Below are positions 33,630 through 41,596 of a stretch of 64,000 bases of DNA, piece after piece. This DNA is from Spirochaetaceae bacterium (lineage in GTDB: Bacteria; Spirochaetota; Spirochaetia; Treponematales; Treponemataceae), in contig JAGAAX010000006.1 in NCBI GenBank assembly GCA_017614995.1, forward strand, positions 46,036 through 110,035, given 5' to 3'. The notes beneath the pieces were generated by a model. That model was not told where the DNA came from. It saw only the letters and a list, made by a program, of their open reading frames with translations, and ran no database searches. A program made the translations under genes and the position numbers. The first letter of the stretch is position 1, and the number at the start of each line of letters is the position of its first letter.

Positions 33630-34582
33630 TTTATTCCCCTGCCTGTTCCGTAAATGCGGCCGATAAGCCTGTTCAAGAAAGGCACTGTAGCGTTCATTAT
33701 AAGAATGCTGAACATAACGCCTTCAGGATAGCCGCTGAACTGACGGATAACCGCCGTAATAAGACCGCAGCCAAAACCGAAAATCAGCCTGCCCTTTTTT
33801 GTTACAGGGCTTGTAGCGTAATCTGTAGCCATAAAGACAGCGCCAAAAAGCAGACCGCCTGACATAAGCTCAAAAAGCGCGTCGCCAGAACCCAAGCCAT
33901 AAGAACCTGTAAAAAACCAGCCGTAAAGAACGGTTGTGGCAACCATTGCAACAGGTGTACGCCAGTCAATTATCTTTGTGCATACAAGAAAAACAAAGGC
34001 AATCAGAATCAGCAGTGTGCTTGTCTCGCCTATACAGCCGCCTGTTGTGCCGAAAAACATATCCGTATAAGAAGCTAAATTTCTGCCGATTGCAAGCGGT
34101 GTTGCCGAAGAAACGGCATCAACTGCAAAGGCAGGCGCTCTCCATGTGCCCATAAGCTTTGGAAAGCTGACGAACAGAAATGCGCGTCCGACCAATGCAG
34201 GGTTGAATACATTTGCGCCAAGTCCGCCGAAAAATTCTTTTGCCACAACAATTGAAACAAGCGATGCCAGCACAGGCAGCCACAGCGGCAAATCCGGCGG
34301 AAGCACAAGACCGAGCATGAGACCGCTTACCAAAGCAGAGCAGTCGCTTGAGCGCATCGGCTGTTTTGTAAGCTTTCTGAACAAAAACTCAAACACAACG
34401 CTTGAAACGCCTGTTACAAGTAGCGTAAGCAGCGCATTCAGCCCGAAAAGGATAACACCGAGAACACACAGCGGCAGCAGCGAAATAATGACTGTAATCA
34501 TTATTTTCTGTGTTGAATTATCATTTGTAATATGCGGGCTTGAAGAAAGATAAATCTCGTTTACATCAGATGGGGCGCTCAT
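33626..34582 (-). CDS. rnfD: Rnf complex membrane subunit RnfD
   Basis: A 318-residue integral membrane protein (NqrB/RnfD family). It begins with a short cytosolic segment (SSSPHITNDNSTQKIM), typical of RnfD. The covalent FMN motif is VDAVSSATPLA. Other conserved parts are EFFGGLGANVFNPALVGRAF and MATDYATSPVT. It overlaps rnfC and rnfG by 4 nt each, so translation is coupled. Confidence 0.95.
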   Translation of the reverse strand: MSAPSDVNEIYLSSSPHITNDNSTQKIMITVIISLLPLCVLGVILFGLNALLTLLVTGVSSVVFEFLFRKLTKQPMRSSDCSALVSGLMLGLVLPPDLPLWLPVLASLVSIVVAKEFFGGLGANVFNPALVGRAFLFVSFPKLMGTWRAPAFAVDAVSSATPLAIGRNLASYTDMFFGTTGGCIGETSTLLILIAFVFLVCTKIIDWRTPVAMVATTVLYGWFFTGSYGLGSGDALFELMSGGLLFGAVFMATDYATSPVTKKGRLIFGFGCGLITAVIRQFSGYPEGVMFSILIMNATVPFLNRLIGRIYGTGRGIK

Positions 34583-35931
34583 TTGTCAGCTCCTTTTTTA
34601 GCGTCAGCCGCTTTTTTAGCCATAATCTCGCGGTTTTTCATTTTGCCAAGCCTGAAATACTGAACAAGACGCACTTTTGCAGGGCATACATACGCGCACG
34701 AACCGCATTCGTTACAGTCCATCAAACCATATTTGACGGCATCATTCAAATCACCGGCTTTTACAGAACGCATAATCAATACAGGTGCTAATCTGCATGG
34801 ACACGCGTTTACGCAGTTTCCGCAGCCGATACATGGAGTTTCTGCAAGCAGCGAAACTTCTTTTTCTGAAAGAAACAAAACGCCTGACGTGTTTTTCTGC
34901 ACAGGGAACTGCGCGTTCATCATAGAAAAGCCCATCATTGGGCCGCCGCTGATAATCTTTTTTACGCCGGGCTTAAGCTTTATAACTTCTGGAATTAAGT
35001 CTCCGATTAAAGTACCGACCGGAACACGCAAATTCTTTGCTGTTTCGCAGCAGCCGCCTGAAATTGTAAGAGAACGCTCAATAAGCGGCTTACCAAGTCT
35101 GAATGCGTCTGACATTGCTATAAGCGTGCCTACATTCTGAATGACACAGCCTGCGTCAGCCGGCAGCTTTCCTGAAGGAATCTCGCGGCCGAGAACAGCC
35201 TTAACAATCATTTTCTCGCCGCCCTGCGGATATTTTGTCTTTAAAAGCTGAACTGAAATGTCAGATTTTCCGCTCTTGGCAATTACTTCTTTGATATGTT
35301 CAACCGCATAGGCTTTATTGTCTTCAACGGCAATTACCGCACGTTTTGCGCCTGTCAGATGAAGCGAAATTGCAAGTCCGTCTACAATCTTTTCTGTTTC
35401 TTCTACGAGTGTGCGTGAGTCAATTGTAAGATAAGGCTCGCATTCTGCGGCGTTTGCTATAACACAGTCAATTTTCTTGTCAGCAGGAACATTAAGCTTT
35501 ACATGAGCCGGAAATGCCGCGCCGCCCATGCCGACGATTCCGCACTGTCTTATGCGCTCTATCGCGGCAGCCTTTTCGCATGAATATGGATCTATCGGCG
35601 CAAGATAGCTTGTACGGTCTGTTCCGTCTGCTTCTATAATTATGCACAATGCTTCGGTGTTGCCTGTTACAATGCGCGGTTCAATCTTTTTTACGATGCC
35701 GGCAATCGATGCGTGCACAGGCACAGAAAACGCGCCTGTTCCGTCCGCTATAATCTGTCCTTTTGCGACAGAATTTCCGACTGAAACGCAGGGCACGTTA
35801 GGTGCACCGCCCTGTGTTATGGGAATAACTACTGTCTTTGTTGACGGCATGGCTTCTTCAATTGCATAAGCTGAAGAAAGCTCTTTGTTCTCAGGCGGAT
35901 GAATACCGCCTTTAAAAGTGGGTAATTTCAT
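34579..35931 (-). CDS. rnfC: Rnf complex NADH-interacting subunit RnfC
   Basis: A 450-residue subunit that exchanges electrons with NAD(H). The N-terminus FKGGIHPPENKELS is a family signature. A Rossmann-like NADH/FMN domain (CGIVGMGGAAFPAHVKL, ANAAECEPYLTID) precedes two [4Fe-4S] clusters (CIGCGNCVNACPC and CNECGSCAYVCP). It is the first gene of rnfCDGEAB, the order found in anaerobic Firmicutes. A -10 box ends 8 nt before the ATG and there is no Shine-Dalgarno, so the leader is at most about 2 nt. Confidence 0.95.
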   Translation of the reverse strand: MKLPTFKGGIHPPENKELSSAYAIEEAMPSTKTVVIPITQGGAPNVPCVSVGNSVAKGQIIADGTGAFSVPVHASIAGIVKKIEPRIVTGNTEALCIIIEADGTDRTSYLAPIDPYSCEKAAAIERIRQCGIVGMGGAAFPAHVKLNVPADKKIDCVIANAAECEPYLTIDSRTLVEETEKIVDGLAISLHLTGAKRAVIAVEDNKAYAVEHIKEVIAKSGKSDISVQLLKTKYPQGGEKMIVKAVLGREIPSGKLPADAGCVIQNVGTLIAMSDAFRLGKPLIERSLTISGGCCETAKNLRVPVGTLIGDLIPEVIKLKPGVKKIISGGPMMGFSMMNAQFPVQKNTSGVLFLSEKEVSLLAETPCIGCGNCVNACPCRLAPVLIMRSVKAGDLNDAVKYGLMDCNECGSCAYVCPAKVRLVQYFRLGKMKNREIMAKKAADAKKGADK

Positions 35932-35939
35932 AATTCTGT

Positions 35940-35969
35940 ATATTACAACAATATCGAAGATTTATGCAA
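35940..35969 (-). promoter_or_regulatory. rnf operon promoter
   Basis: On the minus strand TTGCAT (35969-35964) and TAATAT (35945-35940) are spaced by 18 nt. The -10 box ends 8 nt before the rnfC ATG (35931). Confidence 0.5.
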
Positions 35970-36146
35970 TGGGAAAAACTAGAACCTGTGCAGCTTCAGC
36001 ATGAAAAAACAATCTAGGAATTGTACCATATAAGAACCTGATTTCGTCGGATTCCGTTCCGCAAATTAGATTCACACCTTCGGTGTTCATGTAATTCGCG
36101 TCACAAAATCCGCCTACACAGGTTCTTGTATGTGCATATCGATATA

Positions 36147-36412
36147 GATTGTATTTTTCTGGCGGAAAGTAGTGAATTGCGGACGCGTTTCACCTTTGGA
36201 TTAATCTACAGTTTTGGAGTAATCTAGTGAAACGGCCAAGTTTTGCTTCGCAAAACTTGTAAATGGTGTGCATGCGAGCAATCTGTGCACCAACCTTTAC
36301 CAGTTTTTGCATAGCAAAAACTGGCAGGGTTTGCCTATAGAGCTAATTTGTAGATTATCCCAAACGCAAACCCGGGTAACGGATTTCCGCCAAGCAAAAT
36401 CTCATTCTAATG
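36147..36412. repeat. Composite dispersed element, copy B (inverted relative to copy A)
   Basis: The 41-nt block 36147-36187 and the 37-nt block 36376-36412 are perfect reverse complements of the blocks at 16012-16052 and 15902-15938. The 188-nt interior carries several hairpins: caagttttgc/gcaaaacttg near 36237-36259, ccagtttttgc/gcaaaaactgg near 36300-36325, and gggtttgc/gcaaaccc near 36328-36373. The flank 35990-36146 holds two variants of cacaggttctt...atg, also found next to copy A. No gene is seen in 35970-36432. Confidence 0.75.
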
Positions 36413-36432
36413 CCTTTCATGCTAAAGCTTTG

Positions 36433-37617
36433 CTAGAATCTGTGCAGGGTGATTGCTTCTACTGGGCAGATTTCGTGGCAGCAGAAGCAGTGCAGGCATT
36501 TCTTTTTGTCGAGCATGTGTACATAAGCGTCTTTTGCCGCATTTTTAGTCGGTTCTGCTTCTATTGCTGCCTGGTCAAGACCTTCTGTATATGCAGAGAA
36601 ACGCAAAATGTGCGGCGGACATATCTCAATGCAGCGGCCGCATCTTATGCACTTTTTGGGGTTAAACCGCGGTGTCTTAACAAACACAAGCTTTGCCGCT
36701 GTATTGACAAAACCCGGAAGCATTTTCTGCAAAGTTATCGAAGCAACTGCATCGTGCACAGCCTTGAATTTCTGGGTCTTAATCTTAATTGCGGCGGTAT
36801 CTGCACCCACAGTCACAATCTCGTCAGGTGAGTTAAGCCAGCGGCGGCGTTCCATTGCATCTCTAAGATTTGCAACCTGACTAGGATTATAGCCTACAAG
36901 ACTTGCGCAGACCCAATCCAAAGCCAGAATATTGTCAGAAGCTGCCAAAAATCCAAGCTTAACCGGGTCGCCGTTGCCTGGGCCGCCCGGGCCTTCCATG
37001 CCGACTATTGCATCCATAATTGCATACTGTGCATTAGCCGCAATGTTCAGGTCTGTCAAAAAAGCCGCAAAATCGTTTTTATTAGAGAATCTATAATGTG
37101 TCTTAGCCTTCTTTAAGCCTACAATAAGTCCGAAAAGGTTTTTCATTGCGCCTGTATAAGACATAAACTGGTGGCTTTTCAGCTTAGAAAGAGAAACTAC
37201 AACGTCTGCAAGTTGAAAGGCTTCTGCAAAATCAAGAACTTTTACGATTTTGCCCTCTTCGCACTGAACAACATGCTGTCCCGCAAACTCGACCCACTCG
37301 CCGCCGTTTTTGATAACCTGCTCGTACATTCCTGTAGCTTTTGCAGCAGTGGTCGGGTTTGCCGTTGCAGGCGATTCGCCGACTATAACGCGCTTTGCGC
37401 CAAGCTCGACAAACGCTTTTACGCTTGCACCGACGACAATAGGGTGCGTGCAGACGGCGGCTTCCGGCTTTTTAGGAGAAAGTATATTCGGTTTTAAAAG
37501 CACTGTCTTTCCTGTAACGTCAGGCGGCGGCACAAGCTCAAACATGCGTTTGATAGCCGCGTAAACTTCGTCAAAATCGTATTCGTCACATTGTAGCAGC
37601 GCAACATTCTTTGTCAT
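36433..37617 (-). CDS. DUF362 protein with C-terminal ferredoxin domain
   Basis: A 394-residue cytoplasmic protein. The N-terminal 300 residues match DUF362 (VLLKPNILSPKKPEAAVCTHP, GESPATANPTTAAKATGM, KLKSHQFMSYTGAMKNLFG). The C-terminus carries two [4Fe-4S] motifs (CIRCGRCIEICPP and CLHCFCCHEICPV). Such proteins are redox carriers of unknown partner. Its position beside rnf (ferredoxin:NAD) and hydE (hydrogenase maturation) suggests a role in electron flow, but this is context only. The start (ATG 37617) has only a distant GGAG. Confidence 0.85.
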   Translation of the reverse strand: MTKNVALLQCDEYDFDEVYAAIKRMFELVPPPDVTGKTVLLKPNILSPKKPEAAVCTHPIVVGASVKAFVELGAKRVIVGESPATANPTTAAKATGMYEQVIKNGGEWVEFAGQHVVQCEEGKIVKVLDFAEAFQLADVVVSLSKLKSHQFMSYTGAMKNLFGLIVGLKKAKTHYRFSNKNDFAAFLTDLNIAANAQYAIMDAIVGMEGPGGPGNGDPVKLGFLAASDNILALDWVCASLVGYNPSQVANLRDAMERRRWLNSPDEIVTVGADTAAIKIKTQKFKAVHDAVASITLQKMLPGFVNTAAKLVFVKTPRFNPKKCIRCGRCIEICPPHILRFSAYTEGLDQAAIEAEPTKNAAKDAYVHMLDKKKCLHCFCCHEICPVEAITLHRF

Positions 37618-37692
37618 ACAGACTGAATAACTCCAATATCTCTAAACGTATATCACAACTTGTTGAATTTAGCAAGCTAAAATCACAAAATT

Positions 37693-37708
37693 ATACTACA
37701 TGTAGTAT
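37693..37708. promoter_or_regulatory. 16-bp perfect palindrome upstream of hydE
   Basis: ATACTACATGTAGTAT is fully self-complementary and ends 10 nt upstream of the probable hydE -35 box. It looks like a dimeric regulator operator; the TACA-TGTA core recalls BlaI/CopY-type sites, which normally have two extra central bases. Confidence 0.55.
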
Positions 37709-37718
37709 GTTTTTCCAA

Positions 37719-37748
37719 TTGATTTTATATTCAAATTTTCGGTAAAAT
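37719..37748 (+). promoter_or_regulatory. hydE promoter
   Basis: TTGATT (37719-37724) and TAAAAT (37743-37748) are spaced by 18 nt, just after the palindrome at 37693. AAAGGAAAAAG precedes ATG 37775. Confidence 0.55.
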
Positions 37749-37774
37749 TAAAATGGAATCAAAAGGAAAAAGCG

Positions 37775-38836
37775 ATGATTTATAAACTTGCGGATAAACT
37801 TGCTGAAACAGGCGATTTAACCGACGGCGAGTTTCTTTCTATATTAAATTGCAGTGATCCAAAATTCAGCGGCTATATTGCGGAAAAAGCGAGAGCTGTC
37901 CGCGAAAAAATCTACGGCAAGGACGTGTATCTCCGCGGCTTAATTGAATTTACCAACATCTGCAAAAACAACTGCAAATATTGCGGTATAAGATGCGGCA
38001 ACAAAAACGCCGAGCGCTACCGGCTGACCGAAGACGAAATCTTTGAATGCAGCGACATGGGCTATGACTTAGGCTTCAGAACTTTCGTGCTTCAGGGCGG
38101 AGAAGACCCGTATTTTACAGATGAACGCATGATAAGCATTGTCCGCGGACTAAAAGAGCGCCACCCGGACTGCGCCGTTACGCTTTCAATCGGCGAGCGC
38201 GAAAAAGAAAGCTACCAAAAGCTTTTTGACGCCGGTGCAGACCGCTATTTGCTGCGCCACGAAACAGCAGATAAAGCCCATTACGAGACGCTTCACCCAA
38301 AAGAAATGTCTTTTGAGCATAGAATTCAGTGCCTGAAAAACTTAAAGGAAATCGGCTTTCAGGTTGGTGCAGGCATGATGATTGGCTCGCCCGGACAGAC
38401 TACAGAAAACATTGTAGAAGACCTGCGCTTTTTGCAGCAGCTTAAGCCCGAAATGGTGGGCATAGGTCCGTTTATTCCGCACCACGACACCGAATACAAA
38501 GACTGCGCGCCCGGCTCTGTAGACATGACGCTCAGGCTTCTCTCGGTAATAAGGCTTATTCTGCCTGAAGTGCTGCTGCCTGCAACAACGGCGCTCGGTA
38601 CGCTAGACCCGCAAGGCCGCGAAAAAGGCATTTTAGCCGGAGCAAATGTAGTAATGCCCAATCTTTCACCGTCCGGTGTGCGCAAAAAGTACCTGCTTTA
38701 TGACAACAAAATCTGCACCGGCGACGAGGCAGCAGAATGTATACGCTGCATGTCAAGACGCGTGGCAGGCACAGGCTATCAGGTTGTGCACAGCCGCGGC
38801 GACCATGTCAAGTTTGCGCCCAAAACCAAAAAATAG
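37775..38836 (+). CDS. hydE: [FeFe] hydrogenase H-cluster radical SAM maturase HydE
   Basis: A 353-residue radical SAM enzyme. The cluster-binding motif is CKNNCKYC (CxxxCxxC), followed by GIRCGNKNAERYRL, VLQGGEDPYFTD, YLLRHETAD and GAGMMIGSPGQT, which fit HydE rather than biotin synthase or PylB. It acts in building the organic ligand of the H-cluster. hydF, hydG and the hydrogenase itself are not in the window, so they must lie elsewhere. A palindrome and promoter lie upstream. The next gene starts 52 nt later with its own promoter. Confidence 0.9.
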   Translation: MIYKLADKLAETGDLTDGEFLSILNCSDPKFSGYIAEKARAVREKIYGKDVYLRGLIEFTNICKNNCKYCGIRCGNKNAERYRLTEDEIFECSDMGYDLGFRTFVLQGGEDPYFTDERMISIVRGLKERHPDCAVTLSIGEREKESYQKLFDAGADRYLLRHETADKAHYETLHPKEMSFEHRIQCLKNLKEIGFQVGAGMMIGSPGQTTENIVEDLRFLQQLKPEMVGIGPFIPHHDTEYKDCAPGSVDMTLRLLSVIRLILPEVLLPATTALGTLDPQGREKGILAGANVVMPNLSPSGVRKKYLLYDNKICTGDEAAECIRCMSRRVAGTGYQVVHSRGDHVKFAPKTKK

Positions 38837-38844
38837 CGTGCCTG

Positions 38845-38873
38845 TGTACATTTTTTAAGATAAGGGCTATGAT
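38845..38873 (+). promoter_or_regulatory. Promoter of the flippase-pssA-psd operon
   Basis: TGTACA (38845-38850) and TATGAT (38868-38873) are 17 nt apart. The ATG at 38889 lies 15 nt beyond the -10 box and has no Shine-Dalgarno, so the leader would be about 8 nt. Confidence 0.45.
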
Positions 38874-38888
38874 AGAGCCATCGAACTT

Positions 38889-39926
38889 ATGAAAAAAAAG
38901 ATTTTATGGACTGCCATTACATTTTTTCTTTCGTTTCTTACTATATACACTCTTTTTTATGCGAGCGGTCTTTCTGTCTCTGAATTTGTACAGGGCATAA
39001 AAGAAGCCTCGCCGCTGTGGCTTGTACCTGCGGCATTGTGCATGATGGGCTTTATCTTTTTTGAAGGACGTTCTCTTGTGCTTATTCTGCGCACGCTCGG
39101 CTACCCTGCCAAGAAACGCCGCGGCTTTCTCTACGCTTCGGCAGACATTTACTTTTCTTCGATTACACCGTCTGCCACAGGCGGACAGCCTGCAAGCGCC
39201 TACTTTATGCACAAAGACGGAATTTCGGGTGTGGCGGTAACTGTTTCGCTCATACTGAATCTTACGATGTACACGCTTGCGATTATTACGCTGGGGCTTG
39301 GTTCAATTATCTTTTTTCCGGGTATTTTTCTTGATTTTGCAACGCCCTGCAAGGTAATGATTCTGATTGGAATTGCGATGATGATTCTGCTTACGGTGTT
39401 TTTCATCATTCTTTTGAAAAAGCAGAGCATTCTTCTCAAAACCGGAAATATGATAATTTCAGTTATGAATAAGCTGCACTGCAAAAACGCGGCTGAAAAA
39501 CTGAGAAAACGCCTTGATAAAATAATTGAAAACTATAACGAATGTGTCGTAACTTTAGCCGGGAAAAAACACCTGCTTATAAAGACTTATCTGCTTAATC
39601 TTTTGCAGCGCGCGTCGCAGATTCTGGTAACGGTTTTCTGCTATTACGCTCTGCATGGCAGCATTTCAGACGGTCTTAAAGTTTTTGCCATTCAGACTTA
39701 TGTCGTAATCGGCTCAAACTTTATCCCGGTTCCGGGCGCTGTAGGTATTTCGGAATTTCTTATGTATTTTGGCTACACAATGCTTCTCGGCGAAGATGCC
39801 GCATATTCGCTTGCTCTGCTTGGGCGCGGAATTTCGTTCTATACATGTAGTATTATCAGCATTTTTACTGTATTATTAGGACATATAATGCTTCGCTTGA
39901 GGAAAAACGAAGGGGAAACCTTATGA
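38889..39926 (+). CDS. Flippase-like integral membrane protein (LPG synthase TM / UPF0104 family)
   Basis: A 345-residue protein with about 8 helices. The conserved stretch SSITPSATGGQPASAYFMHKDG (read in part) and the late FIPVPGAVGISEFLMYFGY are marks of the MprF N-terminal/AglD/YbhN-like group, which moves or anchors lipids. It overlaps pssA by 4 nt, which places it in a phospholipid operon with PssA and Psd and suggests handling of phosphatidylserine or PE. There is no synthase domain. Confidence 0.85.
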   Translation: MKKKILWTAITFFLSFLTIYTLFYASGLSVSEFVQGIKEASPLWLVPAALCMMGFIFFEGRSLVLILRTLGYPAKKRRGFLYASADIYFSSITPSATGGQPASAYFMHKDGISGVAVTVSLILNLTMYTLAIITLGLGSIIFFPGIFLDFATPCKVMILIGIAMMILLTVFFIILLKKQSILLKTGNMIISVMNKLHCKNAAEKLRKRLDKIIENYNECVVTLAGKKHLLIKTYLLNLLQRASQILVTVFCYYALHGSISDGLKVFAIQTYVVIGSNFIPVPGAVGISEFLMYFGYTMLLGEDAAYSLALLGRGISFYTCSIISIFTVLLGHIMLRLRKNEGETL

Positions 39927-40630
39927 TTGTTTGTTTTGACTACACAGTGATTCTCACTTATCTTTCGATGATTTCTGCAACGACAGGTATTATGCTCTGC
40001 CTCAACGACATCGGGCATCCGTATCTCGGCATGTTCTTTCTGATGTTCTGCGGACTTTGCGACGCTTTTGACGGAAAAGTTGCCCGTACAAAAAAAGACC
40101 GCACCGAGCTTATGAAAAAATTCGGTATTCAGATTGATTCGCTTTCAGATTTGGCGGCTTTCGGTATTCTGCCTGCCTGCATCGGCATTGCAATGATGAG
40201 AAGCAGCATTGAATTTTCGAATTTTCCAGATTTTAAGTTCCTTCATCTTGCGGACAAATCTGCAATTATAAAGATTATACTTACAGCTATCTCTGTTTTT
40301 TACGCGCTTGCCGCCATGATTAGGCTTGCATATTTCAATGTAATAGAAGAAGAACGCCAGAAAACAGAAGAAGGCGCAAATAAGACTTACACAGGGCTGC
40401 CGGTTACAAGCTCGGCTCTTGTGTTCCCGACTATTCTTCTGCTGCATATTTTCTTCAGCGCAAACCTTACGATTCTGTACTTTATCTTTTTGGGCATTTT
40501 GGGCTTTCTGTTTATCTCAAAAATTCAGATAAAAAAACCTGAACTTAAGGAAATCCTGATTATGATAGCCATAGGCTTGATTGAAGCGGGCGCGCTTATG
40601 TATGTCTTTATTGTAATGAAAAAGCAGTAA
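39923..40630 (+). CDS. pssA: CDP-diacylglycerol-serine O-phosphatidyltransferase PssA
   Basis: A 235-residue membrane enzyme that makes phosphatidylserine from CDP-diacylglycerol and serine. The CDP-alcohol phosphotransferase motif is visible from CDAFDGKVAR to FGIQIDSLSDLAAFG (D-x2-DG-x2-AR-x8-9-G-x3-D-x3-D). It has about 6-7 helices. The start overlaps the upstream gene by 4 nt, with GGGG nearby. It directly precedes psd, whose product uses its product. Confidence 0.92.
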   Translation: MIVCFDYTVILTYLSMISATTGIMLCLNDIGHPYLGMFFLMFCGLCDAFDGKVARTKKDRTELMKKFGIQIDSLSDLAAFGILPACIGIAMMRSSIEFSNFPDFKFLHLADKSAIIKIILTAISVFYALAAMIRLAYFNVIEEERQKTEEGANKTYTGLPVTSSALVFPTILLLHIFFSANLTILYFIFLGILGFLFISKIQIKKPELKEILIMIAIGLIEAGALMYVFIVMKKQ

Positions 40631-40642
40631 GACGCCGCCGCT

Positions 40643-41455
40643 ATGGATTTGCTTTCTTTTCTATATAATACTGTTGCAGGGCGGGTCTTGCTTAAAATGC
40701 TTTCTGCCCGCGCAGTTTCTAAGCTCTGCGGAAATTTTCTTGACTCGCGGTGCTCGGCTTTTTTAATCAAAGGCTTTGTCCGAAAAAACAGCATAAATCT
40801 GCAAGATTATCAGACTGACGGCATAAAGACTTTCAACGAATTTTTCAGACGCAAAATCAAAGACGGACTCCGCCCTTTTGACATGCAAGAAACGCATTTG
40901 TGCGCGCCCTGCGACGGGCTTCTTTCTGTGTGGAAAATCGAAAAAGACACAATAATTCCTGTAAAGCAGTCTGAATATACAGTTACTTCGCTTTTAAAAG
41001 ATGAAGTGCTCGCCAAAGAATTTGAGGGCGGGCTCTGCCTTGTTTTCAGGCTTTGTGTAGACAACTACCACCGCTACAGCTATGCGGACGGCGGCAAAAA
41101 AGGGCGCAATATCTTTATTCCGGGTGTGCTTCATACGGTGCGCCCTGTAGCACTTAGAGCGCGCCCTGTTTTCGCCGAAAACTGCCGCGAGTACACGCTG
41201 ATTGAAAGCCCGGTTTTCGGCAGATTTATCCAAATGGAAGTAGGCGCAATGCTCGTGGGCAGAATCGTAAATCTTGAGGGTGAAGGTACAGCCGTCCGCG
41301 GCAGAGAAAAGGGCTTTTTTGAGTACGGCGGCTCAACTGTGATTTTGCTTTTGAAGCGCGGTACCGCTCAAATTAAAGCCCCAATTTTGCAGAATTCAGC
41401 CCTCGGCATAGAAACGCCTGTAAAAATGGGCGAAGTCATCGGCACACACGAATAA
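40643..41455 (+). CDS. psd: Phosphatidylserine decarboxylase
   Basis: A 270-residue proenzyme that converts phosphatidylserine to phosphatidylethanolamine. It is made as one chain and self-cleaves at the Gly-Ser of YGGSTVILLL near the C-terminus, giving a pyruvoyl cofactor. The family motifs FNEFFRRKI, CAPCDGLLS, VDNYHRYSY and QMEVGAMLVG are present. It lies 12 nt after pssA; its ATG has no clear ribosome site, so reinitiation after pssA is likely. Confidence 0.93.
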   Translation: MDLLSFLYNTVAGRVLLKMLSARAVSKLCGNFLDSRCSAFLIKGFVRKNSINLQDYQTDGIKTFNEFFRRKIKDGLRPFDMQETHLCAPCDGLLSVWKIEKDTIIPVKQSEYTVTSLLKDEVLAKEFEGGLCLVFRLCVDNYHRYSYADGGKKGRNIFIPGVLHTVRPVALRARPVFAENCREYTLIESPVFGRFIQMEVGAMLVGRIVNLEGEGTAVRGREKGFFEYGGSTVILLLKRGTAQIKAPILQNSALGIETPVKMGEVIGTHE

Positions 41456-41478
41456 AAAGGGGATGCCCAAAAAGTACT

Positions 41479-41548
41479 GTCATGCTGAATTTATTTCAGC
41501 ATCTACACCATATACGGCGTAAAGATTCCGAAACAAGTTCGGAATGAC
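41479..41548. repeat. Dispersed double-hairpin repeat, copy 2
   Basis: Same layout as 15713-15782: gtcatgctgaa...ttcagcatcta, then gattccgaaacaagttcggaatgac. It lies between convergent genes and may serve as a two-way terminator. Confidence 0.85.
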
Positions 41549-41596
41549 ACCAGACTTTAAACTTCTTGGTCATCCCTGTTTCACAAAAATCGCAGA

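Noticed and set aside
15865..36412. Composite elements as integron attC sites
   Set aside because: The hairpin structure is suggestive, but I could not find the GTTRRRY/RYYYAAC core pairs, and there is no integrase in the window.
36268..36831. Forward 187-codon frame over element B and the DUF362 gene
   Set aside because: It lies largely antisense to a strong DUF362-ferredoxin gene and has Cys/Phe-rich shadow composition.
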